64,000 nt of DNA from Streptomyces sp. NBC_00490. GTDB taxonomy: Bacteria > Actinomycetota > Actinomycetes > Streptomycetales > Streptomycetaceae. The stretch's first letter is position 1. Every line of letters begins with the position of its first letter. The position numbers were made by a program, and so were the translations under genes. The stretch lies in the NCBI RefSeq assembly GCF_036013645.1, contig NZ_CP107869.1, positions 6,758,001 through 6,822,000 of the forward strand. Reading direction: 5' to 3'. Below, one piece after another: positions 43,738 through 52,417 of this stretch. Below the pieces are notes generated by a model. The model ran no database searches. It saw only the letters and a list, made by a program, of their open reading frames with translations, and was not told the DNA's origin.

Positions 43738-44844
43738 ATGCCGACTTTCGACCTGTACGCCACAGATCCGGGAGATCCCCACTGGCAGGTGCCGGCTACC
43801 GGCGCGGCGCGTTTCAGCTGGGAGTACGACGATGGACGGGACCGTCTGCTCGCCCTCTACCAGAAAGGCAAGGACAAGCAGTGGGACGGGCAGAAGCGCA
43901 TCGACTGGGAGCTGGAGGTCGATCCGGACGACCCGCTCGGAACGCCCGACGAGTCCATGTCCCTGTACGGCACCAAGCACTGGGCGAAGCTGACGGAGAA
44001 GGACAAGGGGGAGCTGCGGCGGCACTACGCCTCCTGGCAGTTCAGCCAGTTCCTGCACGGTGAGCAGGGCGCGATGGTGTGCGCCGCGCGGATCGTCGAG
44101 TCCGTGCCCGATCTCGACGCCAAGCTCTACTCGGCGACCCAGGTGATGGACGAGGCCCGGCACGCGGAGATCTACGGCCGGTTCCTGCACGAGAAGATCG
44201 GGACGCTCTACCCGGTCAACGACAACCTCCAGTCCCTGCTGGGCGACACCCTGCGGGACAGCCGGTGGGACATGCCCTATCTGGGGATGCAGGTCCTCAT
44301 CGAGGGGCTCGCCCTCGCCGCCTTCGGGATGATCCGCGACACGACCGACAAGCCGCTGCCGAAACAGATCCTCGCCTACGTCATGCAGGACGAGGCCCGG
44401 CACGTGGCCTTCGGACGGATGGCGCTGCGGGACTACTACAAGCAGCTCAGCGACGCCGAACTGCGGGAGCGGGAGGAGTTCGTCATCGAGGGCTGCTACC
44501 TGATGCGGGACCGGCTGCGGGGCGTCGAGGTCCTGGAGAACTTCGGGATCCCGACCGCCGAGGCCGAGGAGTACAGCGAGAACTCCGAATTCCTCGCCCT
44601 GTTCCGGCAGTTGCTGTTCTCGCGCATCGTGCCGTGCGTCAAGGACATCGGGCTGTGGGGCAAGCGGCTCCAGCAGGCCTACGTCGACATGGGGGTCTTC
44701 GAGATGGGGGACTCCAACCTCGATCTGCTGATGGCCCAGGACGAGGAGATCGCCGAGAAACTGGATGCGGAACGGTTCGCGGCGGAGGAGCATGAACGCG
44801 TCGCCGAGGTGCGGCAGTCGATCGAACTGGGGGCCAGTGAGTGA
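43738..44844 (+). CDS. ferritin-like diiron protein
   Basis: A 368-residue protein with a four-helix-bundle diiron site. Carboxylate and histidine ligands are in place: E109 in LHGEQGAMVC, E139-A-R-H142 (MDEARHAEIYG) and E219-A-R-H222 (MQDEARHVAFG), with E190 likely the fourth carboxylate. The arrangement is that of R2/ferritin-like oxidases found next to AurF-type enzymes in actinobacteria. Function unknown; an oxidase or desaturase activity is possible. ATG 43738 has no clear ribosome site. Its stop overlaps the GTG of the next gene. Confidence 0.85.
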   Translation: MPTFDLYATDPGDPHWQVPATGAARFSWEYDDGRDRLLALYQKGKDKQWDGQKRIDWELEVDPDDPLGTPDESMSLYGTKHWAKLTEKDKGELRRHYASWQFSQFLHGEQGAMVCAARIVESVPDLDAKLYSATQVMDEARHAEIYGRFLHEKIGTLYPVNDNLQSLLGDTLRDSRWDMPYLGMQVLIEGLALAAFGMIRDTTDKPLPKQILAYVMQDEARHVAFGRMALRDYYKQLSDAELREREEFVIEGCYLMRDRLRGVEVLENFGIPTAEAEEYSENSEFLALFRQLLFSRIVPCVKDIGLWGKRLQQAYVDMGVFEMGDSNLDLLMAQDEEIAEKLDAERFAAEEHERVAEVRQSIELGASE

Positions 44845-45737
44845 CCATCGTCCCGGACCGTGTCGCCGCGCGGCGCAGCCTGGAGGGCCTCGCCCTCGGC
44901 GACGCGTTCGGCGAGCGGTGGTTCCCGCTCTTCCGCGAGCCCCGGCAGGCGTACAACGAGGTCCGGGACCGTCGGGTGCCGCAGGAGCCCGAGTGGCACT
45001 GGACCGACGACACGGCCATGGCGCTCGGGATCTTCCGGGTGCTCGACGAGTTCGGCGAGGTACGCCGGACCGAGCTGGCCCAGGCCTTCGCGCTTGGCTA
45101 CGACGCCGACCCCGCCCGCGGATACGGCCATGGCATGCACCAGTTGCTGCCCCGCCTCCTCCACGAGCCCGGCCGCTGGCCCGAGTTCGCCCGGGAGCTC
45201 TTCGGCGGCGAGGGCAGCCTCGGCAACGGCTCGGCGATGCGGGTGGCGCCGTTGGGTGCGTGGTTCCATACCGATCTGTCCCGGGTGGTCGAGCAGGCCA
45301 CCCTGTCGGCCGAGGTCACGCACGCCCATCCGGAAGGGGTCGCGGGGGCGGTCGCCGTGGCGGTGGCGGCGGCGCTGTCGGTCGGGCACGAGCTGACGCT
45401 GGACGCGGTGGCGGCGCTGACACCCCGGAGCGCGGTGCAGGAGGGTCTCGTCCGGGCCGCGGAAGTCCCCTTCTCCACCGAACCGTGGAAGGCCTCCGAC
45501 CTCCTCGGCAACGGACAGCGGATCCGCGCCGACGACACCGTCCCCTTCGCCCTCTGGACCGCCGCCCGCCACCCCGACGACCTCGTCTCCGCCCTCTGGT
45601 CCACCGCCGAGGGCTTCGGCGACGTCGACACCACCTGCGCCATCACGGGCGGTGTCGTCGCCGCCCGCACAGGCGTGGAGGACGTGCCGGAGGGGTGGCT
45701 GCGACGGCGGGAGGCGGTACCCGGCGGAGCCGGCTAG
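44841..45737 (+). CDS. ADP-ribosylglycohydrolase-family protein
   Basis: A 298-residue member of the ADP-ribosylglycohydrolase (DraG/ARH) family, which removes ADP-ribose from proteins or cleaves related compounds. Metal-binding positions are visible: GLALGDAFGERW near the start, HWTDDTAMALGIF with the Asp pair, and the later GFGDVDTTCAITGG with the last Asp cluster; GNGSAMRVAPLG is also typical. The GTG start overlaps the previous stop by 4 bases, so it is coupled to the diiron protein gene, an unexplained pairing. Confidence 0.9.
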   Translation: MTIVPDRVAARRSLEGLALGDAFGERWFPLFREPRQAYNEVRDRRVPQEPEWHWTDDTAMALGIFRVLDEFGEVRRTELAQAFALGYDADPARGYGHGMHQLLPRLLHEPGRWPEFARELFGGEGSLGNGSAMRVAPLGAWFHTDLSRVVEQATLSAEVTHAHPEGVAGAVAVAVAAALSVGHELTLDAVAALTPRSAVQEGLVRAAEVPFSTEPWKASDLLGNGQRIRADDTVPFALWTAARHPDDLVSALWSTAEGFGDVDTTCAITGGVVAARTGVEDVPEGWLRRREAVPGGAG

Positions 45738-46240
45738 ACCCCGCAGCCCAGATCCTCCGGCACCGCGAACGACACCGGCTCCGCACCCTGGGCCGGGAAC
45801 GACGTCCGCAGGGTGAAGGCGTACGGTGTCGGGCCGTTCGCCCGCAGGTGCAGAAGGCGGGACTCGGCCTCCGCGACCGTCGGGCGACGGCCGGCCGGGA
45901 CCCACCACAGGGCCGTCATCGCCTCCGCGACCTTCTCGAACCACTCGCGGCGCCGGGCCAGCATCTCGCGGTGCTGCCCCTGGTACATGAAGGCCGTCAG
46001 GGCGTCGGTGTCCCGCCACACCGTCAGGTTGATGATCAGCCAGTCGTCGCCGAAGACCTTGATGTCGGTCGCGTCGCCCCCCTCGGACTGCAGACGCCAG
46101 ACGTAGCCGTCGGCTGCCTCCGCGGAGGCGTTGACCGGGTCGAGCGCGTCGACGAAGTCCTTCAACTCCGGTGAATCCAGCGGGAACTTGAGGCGGGAGA
46201 TATTGACCTGGGCGAGTTCGTGAGCGACGGCTGAAGTCAT
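45734..46240 (-). CDS. DUF3291 domain protein
   Basis: A 168-residue protein of the DUF3291 family, which folds like the antibiotic-biosynthesis monooxygenase (dimeric alpha/beta barrel) group. Marks: LAQVNISRLKFPLDSPELKDF near the start (20 residues shown is its identity core), then FGDDWLIINLTVWRD and HREMLARRREWFEK. Function unknown; ligand-binding or monooxygenase-like role possible. It converges on the ADP-ribosylglycohydrolase gene with a 4-base overlap. Confidence 0.88.
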   Translation of the reverse strand: MTSAVAHELAQVNISRLKFPLDSPELKDFVDALDPVNASAEAADGYVWRLQSEGGDATDIKVFGDDWLIINLTVWRDTDALTAFMYQGQHREMLARRREWFEKVAEAMTALWWVPAGRRPTVAEAESRLLHLRANGPTPYAFTLRTSFPAQGAEPVSFAVPEDLGCGV

Positions 46241-46312
46241 GTACCGAACGGTAGGTCGGTCCTCCGTCGGAAGTACAGACCCCGTCTCACCACGTGAACA
46301 GACCCCGCTGCC

Positions 46313-47794
46313 CTACGAGTTGAGCACCGCCTCCATCACCGCCCGGGCGATCGGCGCCGCGTCCCCGCCCCCGCTGATCTCGCCCCGGTCCGCCTCCGCG
46401 TCCTCCACCACCACGGCGACCGCGACCTTCGGTTCCATGTCCCGCTCGCCCTGCGCCCAGGAGATGAACCAGGCGTACGGCGTCCCGGAGTTGCCGATCC
46501 CGTGCTGCGCGGTGCCGGTCTTGCCCCCGACTGTCGCGCCGGGGATCGCGGCGTTGGTGCCGGTGCCCTCTCGCACCACGTCCTCCATCAGCTCCTTCAG
46601 ACGTACCGCGGTCGACGGGTACATCGCCTGCCGTACCGGCCGGGAGCCGGACGTCGCCACGGTGGCGCCGCCCGAGCGGGTCGTACGTTCCACCAGATAC
46701 GGCGGCCGCACCTGACCCCCATTGGCGACAGCCGCCGACACCATCGCCATCTGCAGCGGTGTGGCCCGCGTGTTGTACTGCCCGATCGACGACAGCGCGA
46801 GCTGCGCCTTGTCGACGGAGACGTCGAAGGTGCTCTCGGCGACGGAGAACGGGATGCCGAGCCCCTGGTCGTTGAAGCCGAACCCCGCCGCCGTGGCCGC
46901 CATGTCCGCCACCCCGACCCGCACCCCCAGCTTGGCGAACACCGTGTTGCACGACCACACGAAGGCCGCGTGCACCGAGGCGTCCTCGCAGCCCGTCGCC
47001 TCGTTCACCAGCGAGGTCGAGGTGCCCGGCAGACGGTAGGGGTCCGGCGAGCGGGTCGGCTTCTCCACGTCCGTCACCACCCCCGCGTCCAGCGCGGCCG
47101 CCGCGGTCACCACCTTGAAGGTCGAACCCGGCGGATAGGTCTGCCGGATCGCCCGGTTGAGCATCGGCTTGTCCGGGTCCTCGTTCAGCCCCGCCCAGGA
47201 CCGCTCCACGGCCGCGCCGTTCCCGGACAGCACTCCGGGGTCGTACGACGGGCTCGACACCAGCGCCAGAATCCGCCCGCTCGACGGCTCGACGGCCGCC
47301 ACCGCGCCCTTCCGTCCGGCGAGCCCCGCGTAAGCGGCCTCCTGGGCGGCCCCGTTGATCGTGGTGACCACGTGCCCGCCGGGGCTCTGGGCGCGGGTGA
47401 AGTCGTTCCACAGCGGGAACCCCGAGAGCATCGGGTCGGTCCCGGACAGGATGCCGTCCTCGGTGTGCTCCAGGAACGTCGTGCCGTAGATCTGCGAGGC
47501 GAACCCGGTGACCGGCGCGTACAACGGGCCCTTCGGATACGTCCGTTCGAAGCGCAGCCGCCCGTCCGTGTCCTGGGAACCGGTGACCGGCTCTCCGTCG
47601 ACCAGGATGTCGCCGCGCGGCTGGCCGTAACGGGCGATGGTGGAGCGGCGGTTGGCGGGGTTGTCGTCGTAGGACCGGGCCTCGAAGACCTGGACGCGGG
47701 TGGCGTTGACGAGCAGCGCCGCGAGCAGCAGGGCGCAGAAGCAGGCCGCGTGCCGGATGTAGCGGGTCATGTGCCGGGTCCTGTCCCGGGTCAT
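46313..47794 (-). CDS. class B penicillin-binding protein (transpeptidase)
   Basis: A 493-residue class B PBP. One N-terminal membrane helix (residues about 17-32), a short dimerisation region and the transpeptidase domain. Active-site motifs: S224-T-F-K227 (PPGSTFKVV), S281-C-N283 (SCNTVF) and K425-T-G (GGKTGTA). It cross-links peptidoglycan in partnership with the SEDS glycosyltransferase encoded immediately upstream (47791); the ATG overlaps its stop by 4 bases. This is an additional pair beside the division FtsW/FtsI set, probably for growth or sporulation walls. Confidence 0.94.
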   Translation of the reverse strand: MTRDRTRHMTRYIRHAACFCALLLAALLVNATRVQVFEARSYDDNPANRRSTIARYGQPRGDILVDGEPVTGSQDTDGRLRFERTYPKGPLYAPVTGFASQIYGTTFLEHTEDGILSGTDPMLSGFPLWNDFTRAQSPGGHVVTTINGAAQEAAYAGLAGRKGAVAAVEPSSGRILALVSSPSYDPGVLSGNGAAVERSWAGLNEDPDKPMLNRAIRQTYPPGSTFKVVTAAAALDAGVVTDVEKPTRSPDPYRLPGTSTSLVNEATGCEDASVHAAFVWSCNTVFAKLGVRVGVADMAATAAGFGFNDQGLGIPFSVAESTFDVSVDKAQLALSSIGQYNTRATPLQMAMVSAAVANGGQVRPPYLVERTTRSGGATVATSGSRPVRQAMYPSTAVRLKELMEDVVREGTGTNAAIPGATVGGKTGTAQHGIGNSGTPYAWFISWAQGERDMEPKVAVAVVVEDAEADRGEISGGGDAAPIARAVMEAVLNS

Positions 47795-49152
47795 GCGGCT
47801 TCCTCCCCGTCGTACTGGCTGCGGGCCGAGTCGCTCACCCGGATCAGCAGCGCCACGATCGCCCAGTTGGTGACGACCGACGAGCCGCCCTGCGCCAGGA
47901 ACGGCATCGCCATCCCGGTCAGCGGGATCAGCCCGGTCACCCCGCCGGCGATGACGAACACCTGCAACGCCACGATCGAGGCGAGCCCGACGGCGAGCAG
48001 CCGCCCGAAGGGATCGCGCAACGCCAGCCCGGCCCGGATCCCGCGCTCCACCAGCAGGGCGTAGAGCAGGAAGATCGCCGACAGTCCGGCAAGCCCCAAC
48101 TCCTCGCCCGCCGTGGCCAGGATGAAGTCCGACTTCGCCGCGAACCCGATGAGGATCGAGTGGCCGAGCCCCAGCCCGGTGCCGAGCATGCCGCCGGCGG
48201 CGAAGGCGAACAGGGACTGCGCGAGCTGGTTCGGACCCTGGCCGGCCTCGATCGAGGCGAACGGATGCAGCCAGTCCTCGACCCTGCTGTGCACATGCGG
48301 CTCCAGCCAGCCGACGGCGACCGCGCCGAAGGAGGCCAGCAGCAGGCCCACGGCGATCCAGCCGGTGCGCCCGGTGGCGACGTAGAGCAGGACCACGAAC
48401 AGTCCGAAGAACAGCAGCGAGGTCCCCAGGTCCCGCTCCAGCACCAGCACGCACACGCTCAGCAGCCAGATCGCCACGATCGGCCCGAGCACCCGCCCGG
48501 TCGGCAGCTGGAGCCGCCACACCCGGCGCCCCGTGTACGCGAGCGCGTTGCGGTTGGCGGCGAGGTAGGCCGCGAAGAAGACCGCGAGCAGCACCTTCGC
48601 GAACTCGCCCGGCTGGATGGAGAATCCGGCGATCCGGATCCAGATCCGGGCCCCGTTCACGGAGGGGAAGAAGATCGGCAGGGTGAGCAGCACGAGGGCG
48701 GCCGCCACGCAGACGTACGCGTACCGCTGGAGCACGCGATAGTCGCGGAGCAGCAGCACGGTCACGATGAACAGGGCGACGCCGACCGTGGACCACACGA
48801 GTTGGGTGGGGGCCGCCCGGTCGCCGGGCGTCTCCAGGTCGAGCCGGTAGATGAGGACCAGGCCGAGCCCGTTGAGCAGGACGCCGATCGGCAGAAGCAG
48901 CGGATCGGCGTACGGCGCCCGGTAACGCACCACGAGATGCGCGACCAGCGCCAGCACACCGAGCCCGGCGCCGTAGCCGGCGGCGCCGGGCGGGACGGCG
49001 CCGTAGGTGGCGAGGCCGACAGCGCAGTAGCCGTACACGGAGAGCAGTACGGCGACGACGATGAGGGCGAGTTCGATGCCACGGCGCCGGGGGAGACGTA
49101 CAGCGGGAGCGGGGGGATCCGCTTGAGCCACGGTGGTTCCGGCCTTGGTCAT
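47791..49152 (-). CDS. SEDS-family FtsW/RodA/SpoVE glycosyltransferase
   Basis: A 453-residue polytopic protein, with about ten hydrophobic helices, that polymerises lipid II. Conserved features include NGARIWIRIAGFSIQPGEFAK (with the key acidic residue in QPGE), the loop LERDLGTSLLFFG, and GLIPLTGMAMPFLAQGGSS near the C terminus. It pairs with the class B PBP downstream (4-base overlap). ATG 49152 with a 30-residue hydrophilic N terminus. Confidence 0.95.
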   Translation of the reverse strand: MTKAGTTVAQADPPAPAVRLPRRRGIELALIVVAVLLSVYGYCAVGLATYGAVPPGAAGYGAGLGVLALVAHLVVRYRAPYADPLLLPIGVLLNGLGLVLIYRLDLETPGDRAAPTQLVWSTVGVALFIVTVLLLRDYRVLQRYAYVCVAAALVLLTLPIFFPSVNGARIWIRIAGFSIQPGEFAKVLLAVFFAAYLAANRNALAYTGRRVWRLQLPTGRVLGPIVAIWLLSVCVLVLERDLGTSLLFFGLFVVLLYVATGRTGWIAVGLLLASFGAVAVGWLEPHVHSRVEDWLHPFASIEAGQGPNQLAQSLFAFAAGGMLGTGLGLGHSILIGFAAKSDFILATAGEELGLAGLSAIFLLYALLVERGIRAGLALRDPFGRLLAVGLASIVALQVFVIAGGVTGLIPLTGMAMPFLAQGGSSVVTNWAIVALLIRVSDSARSQYDGEEAA

Positions 49153-49193
49153 GTCCGGAACTTACCCAAATGGTGCAGGTTGTCTTCCTAGCC

Positions 49194-49613
49194 TCAGCAC
49201 CAGCGTGGCGCGGCCCCGATGTTGTCGATGTACCGGGCGGCGCCCCAGGCCCAGGTGCCGTCCGTGAGGAGGTACCAGAGGTGGTTGCCGTCGACGTTCT
49301 GACCGCCGGTCTTGCAGAAGATGGAGACGATCTCGCCCCGGTAGGCGTAGCGGATCACCTGGGACCCGGTCGTCGGCTTGCTGCGCAGCCGCAGCGTACT
49401 GGCCGTCACGACGCCCTTGTAGAGACGCTGGTTGCTCTGGTGGTGCTGACCCCAGTCACCACGGGAGCCGCTCTGGGAGTCACTCTGGGAGTTGCTCTGG
49501 GACTCGCCTTGAGAGCCACCCCAGTCATCGTTCGCGACGGCGGGGCTGACGGCGGCCGCGGCGACAAGGGCGCCGGCGACGACGGTTATGGAGAGGCGGG
49601 AACGCAGGGACAT
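49194..49613 (-). CDS. secreted SH3-domain protein with Ser/Gln-rich spacer
   Basis: A 139-residue protein. Signal peptide (LSITVVAGALVAAAAVS, cut near AVAN), then a Ser-Gln-rich spacer (residues about 35-60, with alternating SQS units encoded by near-repeats), and a C-terminal bacterial SH3 domain (VTASTLRLRSKPTTGSQVI, then a closing WYLLTDGTWAWG). SH3b domains of this type bind cell-wall or proteins; function here unknown. ATG 49613 behind GGAGG. Confidence 0.82.
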   Translation of the reverse strand: MSLRSRLSITVVAGALVAAAAVSPAVANDDWGGSQGESQSNSQSDSQSGSRGDWGQHHQSNQRLYKGVVTASTLRLRSKPTTGSQVIRYAYRGEIVSIFCKTGGQNVDGNHLWYLLTDGTWAWGAARYIDNIGAAPRWC

Positions 49614-49699
49614 GGGGGAGACCTCCACGTATGGGGCGAAGCTGACTATTCGCCACATTAGGAGGAGCGTCCGAGGGGCGCCTTTCAGGCTGGGCCATA

Positions 49700-49775
49700 G
49701 GAGAACCCCCAGGAGCGCGGGGCTGTATCCGATATGCGGCTCCGCCGCGTGGGCGCGACCAGCCACACACAACCG
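49700..49775. repeat. Streptomyces dispersed stem-loop repeat
   Basis: Part of the 174-base gap 49614-49787. Contains GCGGC-TCC-GCCGC (49736-49748) flanked by GAGCGCGGGGCTG and GCGCGACCAGCC, a combination that recurs in Streptomyces intergenic regions and shares GCGCGACCAGCC with the 28-bp repeat at 42589-42687. Role unknown. Confidence 0.7.
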
Positions 49776-49787
49776 CCAGACCGCCAA

Positions 49788-51023
49788 CTACCGCAGCACC
49801 AACGTCGCAACCGCCCCACCACCACCCGCATTCGCAAACGAAAGCCGCGCCCCCAACACCTCCGCCTGCCCGAGCGCGATCGTCAACCCCAGCCCATGCC
49901 CCTTGGAACCCCCCTCCGTCCGAAACCGCTGCGGCCCGTGCTCGACCAGATACTCCGGAAACCCGTCCCCGTGATCACGAACGACCACGACCGGCCCGTC
50001 AACCGTCAGAGACACCGGCCCCCGCCCATGCCGATGCGCATTGGCCACCAGATTCCCCAGCACCCGCTCCAGCCGCCGCCGATCCGTCTCCACGGAAACA
50101 TCCCGTACGACGACGACCTCGGTGTCCGTCCCGGACGCCCGCACCACCCGCTCGGCCAGCGCCCCCAACGGCTCGGTGTCCAGCTCCACCCGCTCCCGCC
50201 CGGTGTCCAGCCGCGAGATCTCCAGCAGATCCTCCGTCAGCGTCCGCAGCGCCCCCACCCGGTCCCGTACCAACTCCGTCGGCCGCCCCGGAGGCAGCAG
50301 CTCCGCCGCCGCGTGCAACCCGGTCAACGGCGTCCGCAGCTCATGCGCCACGTCCGCCGTGAACCGCTGCTCGCTCAGCAGCTTCCCCTGCAACGAGGCC
50401 GCCATGGAGTCCAGTGCCGCGGCGACCGCGGCGACCTCGTCCTGGGGGCGCGAGGGATCCTTCGTGCGGGGATCGTCGACCCGTGCGTCCAGGTCGCCCG
50501 CGCTGATCCGCCGGGCCACCCGCGCCGTGGCGTGCAGCCGCCGGGTCACCCGGGTCACCGCGAAGGCCCCCACCAGCAGCGTCGCCCCGATCGCCAGGGC
50601 CGAGGACCACAGGATCGACCGGTCGAGGGCGGCGATGGTGCGGGCCTGCTGGCGGTAGTCGACGCGGACCGCGAGGGCCCGGTTCCCGTCGGCGGGGCCG
50701 GCCGCCCACATCGTGGGATCGCCGTCCCGGGTGGCGACCATCGTGCCGCGGTCGCCCGCCACGGCCAGGTCCCGCAGGGAGCCCGGCAGTCCCGGCGGAT
50801 CGACGCCCGCGAAGGGTCCGGGGGTGTCCCCGGCCTCGTACGCCGAGGTCGCGTCCTCGAGCCGCTGGAGCGCGAGGTCGCGGGCCTGGCCGACGGTCTG
50901 GTTGGTCACCGAGACATGCACGAGGACGCCGAGCAACGCGGCGAGCGCACAGCACATCACCGTGATGAACACGGCGGCCTTCACGGCGAGGGTGCCGGCC
51001 CACCGTGGGAGCGCGACCCTCAC
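49788..51023 (-). CDS. sensor histidine kinase, apparently orphan
   Basis: A 411-residue kinase. Two membrane helices (about residues 14-36 and 139-158) flank a roughly 100-residue external domain. HAMP follows; the phospho-acceptor is H227 in TADVAHELRTPLTG. The ATPase shows NLVANAHRHG and GSKGHGLGLTIALGQAEVLGA. No response regulator is adjacent; the upstream gene is a lipoprotein whose stop overlaps the GTG start by 4 bases (51020-51023). The partner regulator must lie elsewhere, or an ordinary regulator gene has been lost from this operon. Confidence 0.9.
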   Translation of the reverse strand: MRVALPRWAGTLAVKAAVFITVMCCALAALLGVLVHVSVTNQTVGQARDLALQRLEDATSAYEAGDTPGPFAGVDPPGLPGSLRDLAVAGDRGTMVATRDGDPTMWAAGPADGNRALAVRVDYRQQARTIAALDRSILWSSALAIGATLLVGAFAVTRVTRRLHATARVARRISAGDLDARVDDPRTKDPSRPQDEVAAVAAALDSMAASLQGKLLSEQRFTADVAHELRTPLTGLHAAAELLPPGRPTELVRDRVGALRTLTEDLLEISRLDTGRERVELDTEPLGALAERVVRASGTDTEVVVVRDVSVETDRRRLERVLGNLVANAHRHGRGPVSLTVDGPVVVVRDHGDGFPEYLVEHGPQRFRTEGGSKGHGLGLTIALGQAEVLGARLSFANAGGGGAVATLVLR

Positions 51024-51709
51024 CGCGTGCTCACCGACGGGGACGGGCTCTTGCCGATGTGCAGCATCTCGTCGTGGGTCAGCAGCATGACGTGCTGCTC
51101 CGGATCCCAGGTCCACTGGAAGCGGTACTCGTAGTCCGCGAGGTCGGACGGCGCGTGGATGATCACCGAGCGCCCGGCCAGCTCGACCCCGCTCACGGCG
51201 TCGTCGTTGGCCATGACCTGGAGCAGCCGGCCGCCCTCGAAGGTGTAGACGCGCACCGCCGTCTGGTGGCCCGGAAGCAGCCGGAACCCCAGCGTCAGAT
51301 CGTCGTGCCCGTCGCCGGTGAGGTCGCGGTAGTACGCCTTGAGCAGCGGGCACCGGTGGTCGGCCGGCTTCCTCCCGCAGTACGCCATGCGGCGGGCCGT
51401 CTCGCGGTACGGCGCCTTCGCACCGGAGTAGTCGTCGGGATGCTGGGCGATCTCCGCCTTCACGACGGCCACCGGATCCACCTCGCGGACGTCGTCGCCC
51501 GGCGCGGTGATGCCCTTCATGGCCTCGGACTCGCCGTCGTCGTAGTTCCAGGCGGGACTGGCGGCAGGGGTCAGATTCGGCCACAGCCGGGCCGGGCTGG
51601 TCGCGGTCGAGGTGGGGCCCGCGCCGTGCAGTCCGCCCGCGTCACCGCAGCCCGCGGCGGTGGCCAGCACCAGGGCTGCGGTGACAAGGGAACGGACGGG
51701 GCGTGGCAC
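51020..51709 (-). CDS. lipoprotein, hypothetical
   Basis: A 229-residue protein with a lipoprotein signal: MPRPVRSLVTAALVLATAAGC (Cys21). The mature part contains DLTGDGHDDLTLGFRLL, an FG-GAP/VCBS-like calcium-loop pattern, and later YEYRFQWTWDPEQ. No reaction is known. It is translationally coupled to the sensor kinase (4-base overlap), so it may be an extracytoplasmic accessory to that sensor. GTG 51709 behind AGGAGCAC. Confidence 0.8.
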   Translation of the reverse strand: MPRPVRSLVTAALVLATAAGCGDAGGLHGAGPTSTATSPARLWPNLTPAASPAWNYDDGESEAMKGITAPGDDVREVDPVAVVKAEIAQHPDDYSGAKAPYRETARRMAYCGRKPADHRCPLLKAYYRDLTGDGHDDLTLGFRLLPGHQTAVRVYTFEGGRLLQVMANDDAVSGVELAGRSVIIHAPSDLADYEYRFQWTWDPEQHVMLLTHDEMLHIGKSPSPSVSTR

Positions 51710-51810
51710 TGTGCTCCTGGCGGGACGGGCAGGCGGTGGGGTGATGACCGGCCCGTACACCTTATTCGTACGGAAGTCCTTTTTGCGCACCTGAGGGGCG
51801 GGGCGTGGGC

Positions 51811-52317
51811 CTACTCTGCCAGCTCCTCCAGCAGCCGCGCGGTCGGCAGCCCCGCCCGCAGATAGTCGACGAACAGGTCGTTGTGCAGCGCCCACGGCGA
51901 GCGGCGGGCCCGGACCGTCCGGATCGCCTCCTCCGCGGAGCGCCCGCTCCGGATCAGCGCGTGCGCGATGACCAGTCCCGAGCGGTTGTAGCCGTGATAA
52001 CAGCGGACGAGGACCTTGCGGCCCTCGTCCAGTGCGTCGCTCGCGGCCTGCGCGAGGCGTATCACGCCCGCGAGCTGGGTTCCGTCCAGTGGCCCGTCGG
52101 GAATCGGCCAGACATGGTGTTCCACTCCCGGGTCGGGCCCGTGCCCCGGCAGCCTCAGCAAGGTCTGGACGAGATCGAACTCGTCCCGTACGACGGCGAA
52201 TTCCAGTTGCCCCGAGTGCCCCCTGAACTCGTGCCCGCCCATCCACAGGCCGGGCACTATCTCGTTCCAGGGACTGTCCGGGGCCGGTACGTCGGGCTGC
52301 TTCCTGCGGGTACGCAA
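51811..52317 (-). CDS. dual-specificity/tyrosine protein phosphatase-like protein
   Basis: A 168-residue PTP-fold protein. The signature Cx5R loop is C106-Y-H-G-Y-N-R112 (VRCYHGYNRSG), where the usual HC is RC; the general acid is likely D74 in PIPDGPLDG. Opening PWNEIVPGLWMGG is shared with small bacterial dual-specificity phosphatases. Start uncertain: TTG 52317 has GGGGAGG at good distance and matches the expected N terminus; TTG 52344 would add 9 residues. Divergent from the NERD gene. Confidence 0.85.
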   Translation of the reverse strand: MRTRRKQPDVPAPDSPWNEIVPGLWMGGHEFRGHSGQLEFAVVRDEFDLVQTLLRLPGHGPDPGVEHHVWPIPDGPLDGTQLAGVIRLAQAASDALDEGRKVLVRCYHGYNRSGLVIAHALIRSGRSAEEAIRTVRARRSPWALHNDLFVDYLRAGLPTARLLEELAE

Positions 52318-52417
52318 CAACGCCTCCCCAACTCCCCCACCCAACTACTCCCAAAGGTAACCGCCTTCTTGCCCCTGGAGCACCCCGCCTGTTCCCATGG
52401 TCAAGGGGTGATGGTGC

